Numbered from the stretch's first letter, positions 1 through 12,326 are shown. The stretch is DNA of 64,000 nt from Drosophila persimilis (GCF_003286085.1 NW_020825322.1:558001-622000), one strand, 5' to 3'. Translations and numbers: made by a program. Notes: generated by a model from the sequence alone, not told the origin.

Positions 1-1190
1 TCCATCAGAGCATTCTGAAGAGCTTTGTGCCCACCTTTGTGGACCACTCCAAGTCGGTTGTGGGTCGCATGGGCCTCGAGACCGGCAAGTCCTTTGATGT
101 GCACGACTACATGTCCACCACCACCGTCGACATCCTGCTCTCCACCGCCATGGGTGTGAAGAAGCTGCCCGAGGGCAACAAGAGCTTCGAGTATGCCCAG
201 GCCGTGGTTGACATGTGCGACATCATCCACAAGCGCCAGGTCAAGCTTCTGTACCGTCTGGATTCGATCTATAAGTTTACCAAGTTGCGCGAGAAGGGCG
301 ACCGCATGATGAACATCATTCTGGGCATGACCAGCAAGGTGGTGAAGGACCGAAAGCAGAACTTCCAGGAGGAGTCGCGCGCCATTGTCGACGAGGTGCA
401 GGCTGTTTCGACACCGGCCACCAAGAAGGAGGGACTTCGCGACGATCTCGATGACATCGATGAGAACGATGTCGGCGCCAAGCGCCGTCTGGCCCTCCTC
501 GATGCCATGGTCGAGATGGCAAAGAACCCCGATATCGAGTGGAACGAGAAGGACATCATCGATGAGGTGAACACCATTATGTTCGAGGGTCACGATACCA
601 CCTCGGCCGGCTCCAGCTTTGCCCTCTGCATGATGGGCATCCACAAGGACATCCAGGAGAAGGTCTTTGCCGAGCAGAAGGCCATCTTTGGCGACAACAT
701 GCTGCGCGACTGCACCTTTGCCGACACCAACGAGATGAAGTACCTGGAGCGCGTCATTCTCGAGACTCTGCGCTTGTACCCCCCAGTACCCCTGATCGCT
801 CGCCGCCTGGACTACGATCTCAAGCTGGCTAGCGGCCCCTACACCGTACCCAAGGGCACCACCGTCATCGTCCTGCAGTACTGCGTGCACCGTCGTGCCG
901 ACATCTACCCCAACCCGACCAAGTTCGATCCGGACAACTTCCTGCCCGAGCGCATGGCCAACAGGCACTACTACTCGTTTATTCCGTTCAGTGCCGGACC
1001 CCGCAGCTGTGTGGGCCGCAAGTACGCGATGCTCAAGCTGAAGGTACTGCTCTCCACCATCGTGCGCAACTACATTGTCCACTCAACCGATACGGAGGCG
1101 GACTTCAAGCTGCAGGCCGACATCATTCTCAAGCTCGAGAATGGCTTCAACATCTCCCTGGAGAAGCGCAAGTACGCGACTGTCGCTTAG
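1..1190 (+). CDS. Cyp4g1: Cytochrome P450 4g1, 3' part (N-terminus lies outside the window)
   Basis: This is the C-terminal 395 codons of a CYP4G P450; the reading frame is open from base 3 and stops with TAG at 1188-1190. Seen: the I-helix oxygen-binding motif EGHDTTS (from 585), the K-helix ExxR as ETLR (762-773), and the haem loop FSAGPRSCVG, whose Cys ligand codon is 1008-1010. An acidic insert between helices G and H (about 360-480, with DDLDDIDENDVG) is the hallmark of the CYP4G subfamily. From family knowledge, Cyp4g1 is an endoplasmic-reticulum oxidative decarbonylase that converts long-chain aldehydes to cuticular hydrocarbons in oenocytes, working with NADPH-P450 reductase. The full protein is about 556 residues, so about 160 N-terminal residues and any upstream intron are missing on the left. 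It lies convergent to ase. No frameshift or lost catalytic residue is visible. The identification is near certain. Confidence 0.97.
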   Translation, partial: HQSILKSFVPTFVDHSKSVVGRMGLETGKSFDVHDYMSTTTVDILLSTAMGVKKLPEGNKSFEYAQAVVDMCDIIHKRQVKLLYRLDSIYKFTKLREKGDRMMNIILGMTSKVVKDRKQNFQEESRAIVDEVQAVSTPATKKEGLRDDLDDIDENDVGAKRRLALLDAMVEMAKNPDIEWNEKDIIDEVNTIMFEGHDTTSAGSSFALCMMGIHKDIQEKVFAEQKAIFGDNMLRDCTFADTNEMKYLERVILETLRLYPPVPLIARRLDYDLKLASGPYTVPKGTTVIVLQYCVHRRADIYPNPTKFDPDNFLPERMANRHYYSFIPFSAGPRSCVGRKYAMLKLKVLLSTIVRNYIVHSTDTEADFKLQADIILKLENGFNISLEKRKYATVA

Positions 1191-1675
1191 GTCATCTATA
1201 CCTGGAACACCACCACCACCAACAAGGCCCCCAGACGATCCAACTCTGTACATATGCTGGACGATGAATCCCAGAGCCCAAGCGAACCGAACCGAACCGA
1301 ACAGATCCGAAACCGAACAGTTAGAAGCCGCCAGTTAGCCAGAGAGTCAACCCCGTGAGTGATGGGAATGTTCCACTTTCCATCGTCCATCATCCATCGC
1401 TCCAACTTTTTGTTATATCTTTACTATACCTTTTTTGTTGGTCATAACGCTGGTGGTGCGCGTATATATCCATAATCCTAATCCACTATTCTACGCAGAT
1501 GTGTCTCACATGTGTCTTAATATTCTTTCCCTTCTTTAGCGTTTCCAATCTTTTTTTTTTTTGCCTAGCCAAGTAGTGTGATTTTTTTGTCTACTGTAAT
1601 ATTTATTAAGTCACATGGTTTGAATGAAACCCAAAAAATATGAAAAATATACTTACGCCATCGCAAGCAGCCAAT
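1191..1675 (+). other. Cyp4g1 3' UTR and downstream sequence
   Basis: This DNA follows the Cyp4g1 stop codon and becomes AT-rich after about 1400. I find no canonical AATAAA here. A weaker AATATA-type hexamer occurs near 1645-1650, so transcript cleavage somewhere around 1600-1680 is plausible but unproven. A short CGAAC pentamer repeat lies at 1283-1302. Confidence 0.35.
1283..1302. repeat. CGAAC pentamer microsatellite
   Basis: About four tandem copies of a CCGAA/CGAAC pentamer lie in the Cyp4g1 3' UTR. The same pentamer recurs at 7163-7189 and, inverted, at 17275-17302. Confidence 0.8.
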
Positions 1676-2655
1676 TGAGCTGCAAAAATTATAATTGAAG
1701 ATATTCTAGTTGATTTTTTTAACGGGGTACTGTGGTGAGGTCCAATATTATTGGGAAACATACTTATAGATGTGACAAAAGTCTTATAAAGTATAAAGTG
1801 TTCTGACCTACAGTTTTCTGCTAAGGTATGGAACTCTTTATATGAGTACCATCAAGATAATTGGCTTTCCCATAGCGATCTCTGCAGAAGGAACACACAG
1901 AGCTCAAGGGCCATATAATCCATAAAACATTTGGTCTTGGGAACCAGTCTTCGAAATATGGAAGATAATGTGCCTGCATTCAACCTGCTGCAATGACAAA
2001 GAGCTGCATATTTTGCCCCTCATTGGGGTAATGCGCTAATGCGAGGCAATCTACAGCCGCAAATCGATGGCACTGTCAAAATATTGATGCCGCCCCGGGG
2101 CCTCGACCAAGGACAGAGGCTTGGGCCTGGGCCTGGGCTGGAGCTTGGGCCTGGGCGAACCATTGTGGTTTTCCTTTCCGGTTGCGGGATTGTCTGGGAG
2201 CCACGCATATTTGTTAGCATTACACTGATCGCAGCATCGATCGATAGAGGAGAGGCAGAGGCAGAGGGACATGGGGATGGAGATGGAGATTGCTGCCCTT
2301 CGCTCACTTAAGTCGACACCTCATTTCGTGGGGGCTCGCATGTCGTGCAGCGGCGATTTGTAATGCGATTAATCGCACCGATCGGAGAGGCTGACAAATG
2401 AAAATGCCATTGTCCGCCAATCGAGAGCAGCTTATCGCAATGGGATCTCTGGTCTTTCCAGCGCATCTTATGCAAAAGATCTTATGGACTTATGCGCTTT
2501 TTGTGTGTGTGTGTTTTTTGGCGGTATTTTCGCCTTGTCATTGCTTCCTCTTGCCGCAGTTGAATGATTAACTGGATACCCGATTGGGAGGGAGTCGGCT
2601 TTCACTTTTGGTCCTAGCCGATCTTCCGTTTCGCTCGATTAACGAGCATCGGATT

Positions 2656-2690
2656 ACGAAACGAAACGAAACGAGATGAAACGAGATGGG
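2656..2690. repeat. ACGAA pentamer microsatellite
   Basis: Tandem ACGAA copies, degenerating to ACGAGATGAA-type units. Confidence 0.8.
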
Positions 2691-2986
2691 AAGAAAGCGG
2701 AAATCCTTTCGGTTTCTTCCGCTCTTCCTTTCCCGTTTTCACAGTTGCCAAACACGATTAATGAACCCGTTCGGGGCGCAGCATCCGAACATACCGCATG
2801 CCGCATAGCGAGACGAAAAGGACATGCAGCAGGTCCTTCCGCACACACATCGATTCTGTTTGGTCATTGTCCTTTTTTGCGCTAGGCAAATAGCGCCGAC
2901 ACCGACACCGACCCGCCGCCAACGGCTACGGTTACCAATTTAATTGCGTTTGTACCTGTGTCTCTCCGTCCATCCGATGGCTCGAC

Positions 2987-3010
2987 GGTTCGATGGTTCG
3001 ATGGTTCGAT
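2987..3010. repeat. GGTTCGAT octamer, three tandem copies
   Basis: Three perfect 8-bp units in tandem. The unit resembles a tRNA B-box, but no cloverleaf surrounds it. Confidence 0.85.
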
Positions 3011-6000
3011 CATCTGTAATCCAATGCCAGGACCATTGCCATTTTTTGGAGGCTGCCAGCCGGATGTTTGTGTACATTCGTTTAGTTTTTTATGGCGGGT
3101 GAAACCCTTTTAGGACAGGCTCGGATGTCCCTCATGCGTGACACTCGAGGCGCTTTGATGACCGCCGTACTGCCACTGCCATTCATTGGGCTAATGGCTA
3201 ATGGCAAATGGCAACCACATTCCATAAAATTGAAATTTTTATAGTCTATTCTCTGCCAGATTCGTCTCGTTTGGCATGTGCTGGAAGGGAAGTCGTATTT
3301 TCTTTTTAATTCACGTTTTCTTCGACCATTGGGGGGTCGAAAGAGAATTCAAATATCGAAGATATAAGATCTGCTTCAAATGGGAATAAAACTGAATGAA
3401 TGCCTGGAGTGAGAGATGATCGTAGACATATGATTCCGTGGTAGGAACATTATGATACCCGTAAAGATTTTGTTCTTCTACTATTTTGTTTACTATTTAC
3501 TACGAGGACTGTTAAACTGCCCAATATTCAAGCTCAAAATACCTACAATGCTCGCCAAATCATATATTAAAAAAAACAATAGGTAAGAAAAACAAAAAAA
3601 AAGCTGCAGAATCTCTGTTCTTTTAGCGCTTCATACAAGGAATAACTAGATCCATAAAAGAAGAAGAAGATCAATGGTACCTGTAGTAATGGCGAAGTCT
3701 ATGCGACTCAATAAATCGTGTCCATTTACGGCAAGCAAGCATTTTTCTACAATTAATTAAGGATAGAAGATGGCGGATACATTTTTTGGGTTGGTTTTTA
3801 TCCATATATTCGTATAAGGTAAGTATACTATTGCAGAGCTTAACAAAAGTCAGCATAAGACCGATAGATTTATTAGCACTCAAGGAACTTTCCATAGATT
3901 TTTGTAAGAAAAGTATGCTTCCAAACTTCGAGCCACATCTTGAGCGGCTGATTCGCAATGATTTCCACATCCTACTCCACTTTGATCCAGGATATAGCCC
4001 AGAGATTGAATCACTTGGTCTGCAATGATTGAACTGTTTCCGGGATGCCTTCGCTTCGTGTGGCCATTCGCCTGGAGAGTGGCGACCTCATTGTGAGTGC
4101 TTCCCTGAAGGACCCCACACCTGGCCAGGGAGCGAGGACCCGGCCCGATTCTCATTTTGTCAAGTTCAATGCAGCTTCAGGGGAAGTGGAAGCGAACAAA
4201 GCCGGCCAATGAGCTCGACAACAAGAGCGGCCCAACAAGAAGGGCCGTTGGCAAGGACAACGACGACTCAATCAATGCAATGCAAAACTGCAGAGAACTG
4301 AAAACGCTTCCTGGAGTGCTGTCATTGAATGGCCAAGAGCTGTCAAAATTCTGCTGGTCATAGAACCGAGCGTTTGATGACTCAATGCCGGGAGGTGAGC
4401 TCTGCCCAGGCTCTCACACAGCACGGCCACCCCGAGTGCATTAGTCAAAACACGAGAAAACGAATAGAAAGCAAGAAAGAGTGCTGGGCTGGGACACACG
4501 TGGAGACAGACACTGACATCAGGGAAATGGAAAATGTCCTGGAAAACATGTGCGGCCAGGCTTGGGGCAACTGTTCCCGTTTCAGTCGGTAATAGAATCA
4601 GTTTCTACAGCGGCAACAGATGTTGTCCTTATGCCATTCATTGGGGCATTGCCCGTTCCAATGTTGAAATGAGGACAATATGGTACCAGAACTCGGAGTC
4701 ATGAATGAAATTAACTCAAACTCAATTTCTGTCAGCCGCAATGCGCAAGATCATCTCTTTATGGTTTAAGGTGGGCGGAGGGCTTAGGTGAACCGTCAGC
4801 TCGGGCTAAGCGGTTCTGGAAAGTGTTAACCGGACTGTTGTCCCAGCCGGACTGTGCTCTCATCCTCTTGACCTGTTTTCCATTTGCGGTTTAAGCGCTT
4901 AAGGTCTTAGACACAAAGCGCACACTTAAGTGCCTCATTGTGGCTTGAAGTGCGTCCACTCCAAGGAGCACAGACTAGAGGAGGGGAATGCCTGAAAGAG
5001 CTTAAGTATGTCCTCTTCAGGGATATGCCAAATATTGTAATTGCCAGCGCAGATCGGAGCCACGCAGAGCAGCTAAGTCTCCGCTGGGTAATGCCTAAAT
5101 GAGCCTTAACTCTTGGCCCAGGCATCTAGGAAACTGGGTTAAGAAATCACATCAAAGCCACTGATCACTGAATGAAAAACTCTCAAGCCGAAAGCCGAAA
5201 CCCGAGGATCAACGGATCAGACACTTGAAGCAAGTAGCAAGAAGTCTTAAGATATGAATGAATGAATGTATGAATGAACACTACCGTGAGCACGAGCTGA
5301 TCTATGAGCCAGATTCCTTTTGAGATGGCTCGCTGTTCAGTCAGCCAATCAATGAATCAATCAACTGTTATTGAACATGTTCTAGTGGTTGCCTCAGTAC
5401 GAAGCCAAGCTGAGATCTCTTAACAATATCATATCACAATACACATGTTAATTATGCTAAAACTTATCATTGGAATATAACAATCGGTCGTGGTTCCTCT
5501 TTTTTTCTCAAGTGTTGGGAGAAACCGCGGAGAGATCCCACTTCTCCTCATTAAACACAAATCAATTCGTCCCTTTTAAGAACAGCGATACCAAAAGAGT
5601 CAGTGTATGGATTACATAAACCATAAGCTCACATGTATACTGATTGAGTAATGGGTAGACAAAAAGAGCCGCGTTCCTTGCCGCGGCTAACAACTTTCCC
5701 ACTCGTTTATCAGTTTCGTCTCTGTAATGATATATTTTTAGTTCACGATGGATTCTTGCAGGTCACAGATAATTTTAATGGAGCACTTATTAGTGGGGTG
5801 GGGTGGGTAATCATTATACACATATGTATCCCCTAAACTAAGGTGGATTTGTGCTTTTGACAACAATCATCTATTGGGCTTCTTTTTACAAGTTATTTGC
5901 GGAAACTTAATGTATAAATGTAGAACGGCTATGATAGCAGATCATACATACATATATTGGTAATTCTTCAATTTGAGTTTGTATTAATAATCAGCAATAT

Positions 6001-6126
6001 ATCACCTAATCCAATCCCCCAAGTACCCAAGTACTTGTTATCTGTCATAATTACAATCGAAATGCCAGGCAGCCAGCGCGTGCTTGGCCCCAAGCTCGAT
6101 CTGCGTGTAGCACCTGGCTATGGGTT

Positions 6127-6308
6127 TGGCTCTGGCTGTTGCTCTGGCTCTGGCTGTGGGTCTGGCAATGGTAATGTAATATGCCCCGAGCCGGTGACAG
6201 GAGGGGCACGGGATGGAACCCAATCAACTCAGGGGCATGCGCATGCGCACACGCTAAGTGAGCACAGATCAAGAGCGGGATCGGCAACGGCAACGGGAAC
6301 GGGAACGG
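6127..6308. repeat. CTGGCT-type and GGCAAC/GGGAAC hexamer tracts
   Basis: There are two separate imperfect hexamer arrays, at 6127-6170 and 6283-6308. They create an apparent Gly/Ser/Cys-rich open frame at 5957-6361 that I do not regard as a gene. Confidence 0.75.
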
Positions 6309-7162
6309 ATCGTATCCCCGGTGGTGGGGGCATTATAATAATGAGTTATTACACGAAATGATTTATGAATATTCAATGGTGACATGTGCGGCTTCGACTC
6401 TCCCACGGGGGCGTGAACCGATCGCATAACTGTACTTGCCATACGGGAAAAATCAAAAGCAGCCAAAGGAGCAGAGCCGAGAGGAGAGCCCAGCGCCCAG
6501 AGCTATGTAACCGAATCCGGGCTGCGAAGGACACGAGTTCCGATCGGGAACGGGTAGGGGTAGGGGTGAGCAGGAGCAACAGAGCATTCATCTGTCCTAA
6601 GCCTTTTCCATTCACAAATTCAAAACAAAAAAGAGGCCCAACTAACGGAGTTTGAAATTGATTTTTGGGAATCGAATGGAAAATTGAAATACGAGAAACA
6701 AAATCGAAGGTGTACGATAGGGCGAGGGAGAGAGTGGCAGGGCGTGTCGCATTACCTGGGACCAATATTTAATAATCATAACGGTGCAGAACGGTGCTAG
6801 GAGCTAGGAGCTAGCAGATTTTCACTGCTAACGGCAGATCGGCGAACAGTTACCGCCAGGACAGGGCACCCACAAAGAAAAAGTTGAAGGAGACGAAAGG
6901 AAAATGTATCTCGAGAACGAGCCTGGGCAAACACACCTGGCTGGGATCGGGATCGGGGCAGAGGAATAGGGGATAGGGAATAGAAAATATTCGGCTGGCA
7001 ACTGGAAACGGGAAACTGGAAACTGGTAGATGCCATTGATGGGACACTCGAGGGGGTTGTAGGCGCACAGGACTGATCCTCAGCTAACCCACACAGACAT
7101 ACAGACACACATGGTATAGAGAAACCCACACTCCTATTACCCAAGGTCTGATCGAATCGAAT

Positions 7163-7189
7163 CCGAACCGAACCGAACCGCACCGAACG
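7163..7189. repeat. CGAAC pentamer microsatellite (second locus)
   Basis: Tandem CCGAA units of the same type as those at 1283-1302. Confidence 0.8.
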
Positions 7190-9602
7190 GTACAGATCGG
7201 TTTGGGAACTGCAGATGCAGATGCACGGCTTGCGTCGTTCCCCCATTCCATGTTGAGCACAGGCCAAGAAGGTTCTTCTTGGGCATCGCCCAAGGGCCTT
7301 GAGTATCTTTATGGGCAAACGATTTTCAATTGATTTTCCTCATTGTTTTCCCCTGCATGTGTGTGCGTGTGCTTGTGTGGAGTTCGTCTTGGATAATTTT
7401 GCATCATTTATCCTTTGGATTGGCGGGTTTTTCTGCTTATTTTCTCCCGTTTTTGTGCCCCGAGTCCTGGCAGCTGTCCGAAAGATGAGGCGGAGCAGGA
7501 GACACCGAGTCACAGGACAATGCCGACTGCATACAATTAGCCGAGTGTCTAGCGCCAAGTCAGGATGAGGGTGGGAAATGTGCAGGGATTCACGTGTGGG
7601 TTGGGGTTGGGGTGAGATCTTCCTCCTGTGATCAGTCTTCCGAGATATGCGAGTATATATTTTTCCAATATCTTATTATTAATAATAATATAATTATCGA
7701 AGATCGATCTGAGTACTCCTATCTTTTTCACAAACACTCTTAAAAGTATTACAGAGGACCAAGAGAGCCTGTGAAAGTGTTTTAATGATCCTCACTTTGA
7801 AAAGATTAGTAGATCATTCCAGAAAAGTTCCATTAATGCTTTGAATATGGTCCTTTTTTATGCTATGTTAAACCCATGATAATAGGAAGCCATTAAAAAG
7901 ATGCCCTCCCAGATAAATCCAGAAATTAAACAATATACAAAATCTTGGCTTTCATCTTTACCTTAAGCCTGATCTTACGCATGCCCAACACTTTCAGAAT
8001 CTGTCAATCAGTTCCCAAAAAAATCTTCTTTACGGGTACTTAAAGCTATGCAAATCCAAAGTGCAACCAAGATCAATGGACCTTCATTTTGATGGGAATG
8101 CCTCAAAATTTGATCGACCTTTTGCGGTTGCCTTGCCAGATCAGAGCCCTCATCAATATGCAGTCGCGATCCCTGAGGTTACTGCATTTTTAATTACACT
8201 GTCATTAGGGGCATGTTTAAATTGTACCGTTACGAAACGAATCCCGGACACTTGCAGGATATGCTTACGAATTTCAATTTCCCAGTTCCATTCCCACGTT
8301 GCAGTCCCTGGTGGCTTACGGCCGGTCTCTGTGGGCATATGCCACTGTCATTTATCAGGACATGGCAGGACATGAGGCTCATTTGAATATTAAGTAAGCG
8401 GCGCACTCAAGCGCAGTGCCTTACCAGCTCATGTCATAGCGCCTGCCTGCCTCCCTTCCTGATATGCAAATGTATCTCTATCTTTTTCGCTCTCCCGCTG
8501 CCGCTCTCTCTGTCTCTTTCTCTATCTATCCATCAAGCGCTGTGTCCTTGCATGCTTGGCCGCTTATGAAAATGAACATGATATGCTGAATCCATTCCAC
8601 TCTTTTTTTGTATTCACTGTGGAACGGGATGGGTCAGACTCCGATTCCGATTCCGTGCCAGACGCTCCCCTGCGATGACTGTGCATGTTGGGCCGCCATT
8701 GGGAGGGACTTTATAGGAACCGTAGCTGCTGTTAGACATCTGATCTGTTTCGCAGGATCAGCGCTGGGAACTGCTCTTTGATCAACTTGGGAGTAATTGT
8801 ACTCCCATTGAATGCTGTCGAAAAAGAACTCTGAAGATAAATAAATATCTATTAGGGACTTTAACAATTTCCTTTGCTAGCAAGCGATCAATCAAATATC
8901 TCTAAAAATATTCTGCAAGGTTTCTATATGCCGGCAAGAGTCACTAAAGCTCTTTCATGTCTACTTCTGATCACAAAAGTGTTTTTATAAGCACATTGAC
9001 TTACCTATGACCTAAGTCCTAAATTGTAATGTTTCCTTTTTTAACATGAAACGATTATAGTCACTCCATTGAGTGGCTGCTCATTGATCCGCTTTCTTCC
9101 ATTAATAATTGAGTTTTGATTTTTCAAAATTGTTCATATATATATTTGCATTTTATGTATGTACATATGTGTATGTATATATCCCAACTTATCATTCAAC
9201 ATTAAGAGGCATTCAATTAGGTCTATGAAAAAAATTATTCTTACCGAACTAAACAGGCAAAAAAAAAAAATAATAAAAAGTGAAGTTCTTAGCTCTAGGA
9301 ATCCCAAATAAAGAAGGATATATCTTTATCCTAAATTCAGGTTTAACTATTGTGCGGGGAAGGGCTTGTGAGGGGAGGCTAATTGGGGAAGATTTGGTTA
9401 GTTGTTTTGGTTTATATCACTAGATGACTAAGTATACCAGGCGCCAGGCAACTCGTTCTCTCTGGATCTCGTCTCGTCTCCCTTTCTACTAGATATATAT
9501 GTACACAATGACTCAGTCAAGGATCCACAGGAGAAACAAAAAAAACGTACAAAATTCCGCTATAACTATACAGATACGTATATATACTGATCTTTATATC
9601 GA

Positions 9603-11468
9603 TCACATGAGCACTGCTGATGTGTCGTTGGAGTTGGATGCCGGTCCCGTCTCCGATTTAGGTGTATGCGCCTCCCACCAGTCGATGGCATCGATCATGC
9701 TCTCGTCGGAGAGACAGCCCCCGACTCCGACTGATCCGACTGATCCTACTGCCGTGGCTCCCGTTTGCTCCTGGTGGAGCATTTCGTTGAATTCCTTCTT
9801 GAAACTGGGCAGCCCCACCACCACATTGTCGTAGAAGCTAACGGGCTCCTGATCGTAGAAGGCGGGCAGGAGGGGGGAGCACAGCATTTGGGCCTGGTCC
9901 TGTGAATAGTTCAGGGATGTTGTCGGAGAACTTCCATTGGCATTGGCATTGGCATTGCTGTTGGTGTTGGTGTTGGTGTTCGTGCTGGCCCTGCTGTTGG
10001 CGTATTCCTGTTTGATCAGTTGCTGCTGCAGCTGGGCGGCACACGCCTGCAACAGGAGTTCATTAGCAACGGCGACAGGTGAAACCAGAACTGTCTCGGG
10101 CCCAATGCAGCTCGGTGGTTGAGCCATTGATGAACTGCCTCGCTGTGTTGGGGATGTGCAGGGACTGCTTGTGCTTGTGGCTGCCCCTGTCGCTGCCTCG
10201 GTTGCTGCCGCTGCTGGTGATGGTGGCACGGGCGATCGCGATAAGGTCGAACCGCTTTGTGCAGCTGCAATCGCAGGCAGTGCCATGGCAGCAGGGGGAT
10301 CGGGATCGGGACTGGCATTGCTGCTCAGGCAATTTGTGTCAATTAAGGCACCGAAATGCTCCTCGTCCAGGCTGGAGCTGCTGCCCAGCATGTTCGGGGT
10401 CACCAGCTGGTAGGTGTTGGTCCCCGGTATCCGCAAGTACTGCAGCCCATTCAGTGTCGTTAGACTGGGTAGCAGGTCCGTGTTGGTGTCCTGATGTCCT
10501 GGTGGGTGCTCTGTCTGCTCGTGCTGCTGCTGGCTGGTGGCTACTGCTCCTGCGGCAGCCTCCTCCATTTCGTAGTTGCTCAGGGAGTCATCAAAGTGCT
10601 CGTCCAGACCATCAAACTCATCCTTGATGAACATGAAGCTGTCGTCTCCGCTGCTCGAGCTGTTGGCATGGCAGCCCAGGGGCGGAAAATCGAAGCCCAG
10701 CTGCTTCTCCAGACTCCGGATGTACTCCACGGCCATGCGCAGTGTCTCCACCTTGGACAGCTTCTTGCTGGCCCCCCGGCCAGCACCCTGGGCCTCAAAA
10801 GCCTCGGATACCTCCTCGGGTATGCGCTCCCGGAGCAAAGCGAAACCATTGTTGACCTGCTTGACGCGGTTCCGTTCCCGTGCATTGCGTCGCGCCACCG
10901 CCTGTGGCATCGGCAGGCCCTTGCGTCCGGGCGTACCAGCCGCCTTGGCGTCCAGCTCCAGGGACGGAGACGCGGACGCAACAGTGGGTTCCAGCTTGGC
11001 CGTGGCCGGTGTGTGGCTGCTCGCCGTCTTGGCCGCCTTCTCCTGGCTCTTCTTGCTCAGCTTGCTGCGCTTGGCATTGCCAGTTGTCGTTGCCGGCGGT
11101 TTGCTCGGGGTGATCAGACTATTCAGACTGTTCTGGGAGTTCTGAGAGTTCTGTTTGGACTCCCCCAGGGGTCGCTTGCGTTGGCCCAAGGTTCCCGAGT
11201 TGGTTGTGGCGGAGGCGGCGGCACTCTGGACCGCTCCAAGCATTCCAAAGTCGCGGATCTTGCGGATGATCGTGTTCTGGTTGGCAATGTGCTGCTGCAG
11301 GGCATTGGCCCCGCTCTCGCTGAGCACATTATGGACGGTGATCTTGCCGAATGGCTTGCTGGACCCCAGTGGCTGGATGCTATTTTCCTTGGAGGCGGAC
11401 GAGCTGGCGGCAGTGGACTTGGCTGCTGTCTGCGGCGGTGGTGAGGGGCTAAAGCTGAGGGCAGCCAT
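9603..11468 (-). CDS. ase: Asense, bHLH proneural/neural-precursor transcription factor of the achaete-scute complex
   Basis: An intronless 621-residue ORF; ATG at 11466-11468, stop TGA at 9603-9605. The N-terminal block around residues 38-86 ([12 protein letters not shown], then [19 protein letters not shown]) is diagnostic of Asense. The basic region ([15 protein letters not shown], about 192-206) is followed by helix 1, a long loop ([20 protein letters not shown]) and helix 2, ending near residue 257. The C-terminus keeps the AS-C acidic block [15 protein letters not shown] (about 587-601). From family knowledge, Ase is nuclear, dimerises with Daughterless on E-boxes, and marks type I neuroblasts and sensory precursors. 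It is longer than the roughly 486 residues recalled for D. melanogaster. The extra length lies in low-complexity linkers, such as Ser/Ala/Pro runs (about 400-450) and alternating Asn-Thr/Asn-Ala (about 496-511). The bHLH is intact. The start codon is supported by the conserved [12 protein letters not shown] beginning. A long open frame on the opposite strand is a shadow. Confidence 0.97.
   Translation of the reverse strand: MAALSFSPSPPPQTAAKSTAASSSASKENSIQPLGSSKPFGKITVHNVLSESGANALQQHIANQNTIIRKIRDFGMLGAVQSAAASATTNSGTLGQRKRPLGESKQNSQNSQNSLNSLITPSKPPATTTGNAKRSKLSKKSQEKAAKTASSHTPATAKLEPTVASASPSLELDAKAAGTPGRKGLPMPQAVARRNARERNRVKQVNNGFALLRERIPEEVSEAFEAQGAGRGASKKLSKVETLRMAVEYIRSLEKQLGFDFPPLGCHANSSSSGDDSFMFIKDEFDGLDEHFDDSLSNYEMEEAAAGAVATSQQQHEQTEHPPGHQDTNTDLLPSLTTLNGLQYLRIPGTNTYQLVTPNMLGSSSSLDEEHFGALIDTNCLSSNASPDPDPPAAMALPAIAAAQSGSTLSRSPVPPSPAAAATEAATGAATSTSSPCTSPTQRGSSSMAQPPSCIGPETVLVSPVAVANELLLQACAAQLQQQLIKQEYANSRASTNTNTNTNSNANANANGSSPTTSLNYSQDQAQMLCSPLLPAFYDQEPVSFYDNVVVGLPSFKKEFNEMLHQEQTGATAVGSVGSVGVGGCLSDESMIDAIDWWEAHTPKSETGPASNSNDTSAVLM
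9937..9985 (-). repeat. Hexamer repeat inside the ase coding sequence
   Basis: Tandem GTTGGT/GCATTG hexamers on the + strand encode the alternating Asn-Thr and Asn-Ala tract of Ase, at about residues 496-511. The repeat period is a multiple of three, so length changes would keep the reading frame. Confidence 0.85.
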
Positions 11469-12296
11469 TGGAGCAGTGGGGCTTTTACCTTTTGGCTCCG
11501 TGGTGGCTTGAGTAGAGGATGCGGTTGCACGTGGTTCCCTTGGCTGGTGGCTAGTGGTGCTCCTGCTCGTGCTATTGCTAGTGCTCCTGCTCGTGGTCGT
11601 AGTGTTAGTCGTTGTCGTGCGGTGCTAGAATGTGTGTCCTTGCGTCAGGACAGCTGGTAGCGTTCTGTGTCGCGTGCCCCGATATCTGGCGGCACAACTC
11701 CAAAAACTGAACTGTCACGGAACGGAACGGAACGCCGGCGTTGGCTGAGCAGCGCTGCCAGCGGAAATGACTTCGTTGACTGACTGATGGCGCGCACACA
11801 CAATGCCACAGCAATGCCGCCACAGTAAAATATAACGTATCCTTCGTGTGTCGTGTCCCTCGTATCCCTCGTATCCCTCACATCCCTCGCACACCTCATG
11901 TCCTTCCCCCATTCCAGCCAGTCGCTTATGTAAAGCATAATGAAATGAAAACAACAAGCGGCAGCTCGCTCACTCGTACTAGAGGTATGACTTTTCATCC
12001 CCTGCTCGTAGCCACTCGTAGATCCCTTATAGGGTAGGGTGTCCTTCCCTTGATCCACACTCGCACGCACACTTGCAGGCACACGCACACACATCCATCC
12101 AGTCCATCCAGTGCTGCACACAGACAAAGGGGCTCACCTCAGACTTTTGGGAAAACTAACATCTGATCGATGTTTCGAGCCCCTGCAAAAACCATTCTTC
12201 CACTCCACCTGGACAAGGGTGGTTTCCAGAGCAGCGCAGCCCAACTTCAGAGCTCCTCTCTGCACTCTCCACTCTCCTACTCTCTCCTCTCTTTAT
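11469..12296 (-). other. ase: Predicted 5' leader of ase
   Basis: This is the sequence between the ase ATG and the transcription start implied by the TATA box at 12319-12326, giving a leader of about 0.8 kb. It contains a decamer-like TCGTATCCC repeat at about 11853-11888 and E-boxes at 11651-11656 (CAGCTG) and 12206-12211 (CACCTG). The exact start site is inferred, not seen. No convincing initiator occurs at the expected spacing; GCACAT near 12297 is only a weak match. Confidence 0.4.
11853..11888. repeat. TCGTATCCC-type short tandem repeat in the presumed ase leader
   Basis: Two perfect copies of a CTCGTATCC unit are flanked by degenerate copies (TCGTGTCCC, TCACATCCC). Confidence 0.75.
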
Positions 12297-12318
12297 GTGC
12301 TCCTTATGAGGCAGACTG

Positions 12319-12326
12319 CTTATATA
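12319..12326 (-). promoter_or_regulatory. ase: Candidate ase TATA box
   Basis: On the minus strand this reads TATATAAG in a GC-rich flank (GCGG before, CAGTC after), a strong core-promoter match. It lies about 850 bp upstream of the ase ATG, which would fit a single-exon transcript of about 3 kb. It is the best TATA candidate upstream of ase. The ATATA-rich sequence at about 12340-12360 is a weaker alternative. Confidence 0.45.

Larger units (their letters stand above)
1676..9602. other. Convergent intergenic region between Cyp4g1 and ase
   Basis: About 8 kb with no credible coding sequence; the open frames present are short and repeat-driven. It holds short imperfect tandem repeats: GGGCCT-rich at 2111-2155, ACGAA at 2656-2690, three GGTTCGAT copies at 2987-3010, CTGGCT-type at 6127-6170, and GGCAAC/GGGAAC at 6283-6308. 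One proneural-type E-box, GCAGCTG, lies at 7470-7476. The stretch next to 9602 should contain the ase 3' UTR. No AATAAA in the ase orientation is obvious within about 1 kb, and a variant AATATA is possible near 9143. Confidence 0.6.

Noticed and set aside
2987..3010. GGTTCGAT words resembling Pol III B-boxes
   Set aside because: They are a simple octamer repeat with no tRNA fold around them.
5957..6361. 134-codon + strand frame rich in Gly, Ser and Cys
   Set aside because: Most of it is the CTGGCT and GGCAAC repeats; there is no conserved domain or gene context.
10494..11444. 316-codon open frame on the + strand
   Set aside because: It lies antisense to ase and mirrors its GC-rich codons; the product is low-complexity with no recognisable domain.
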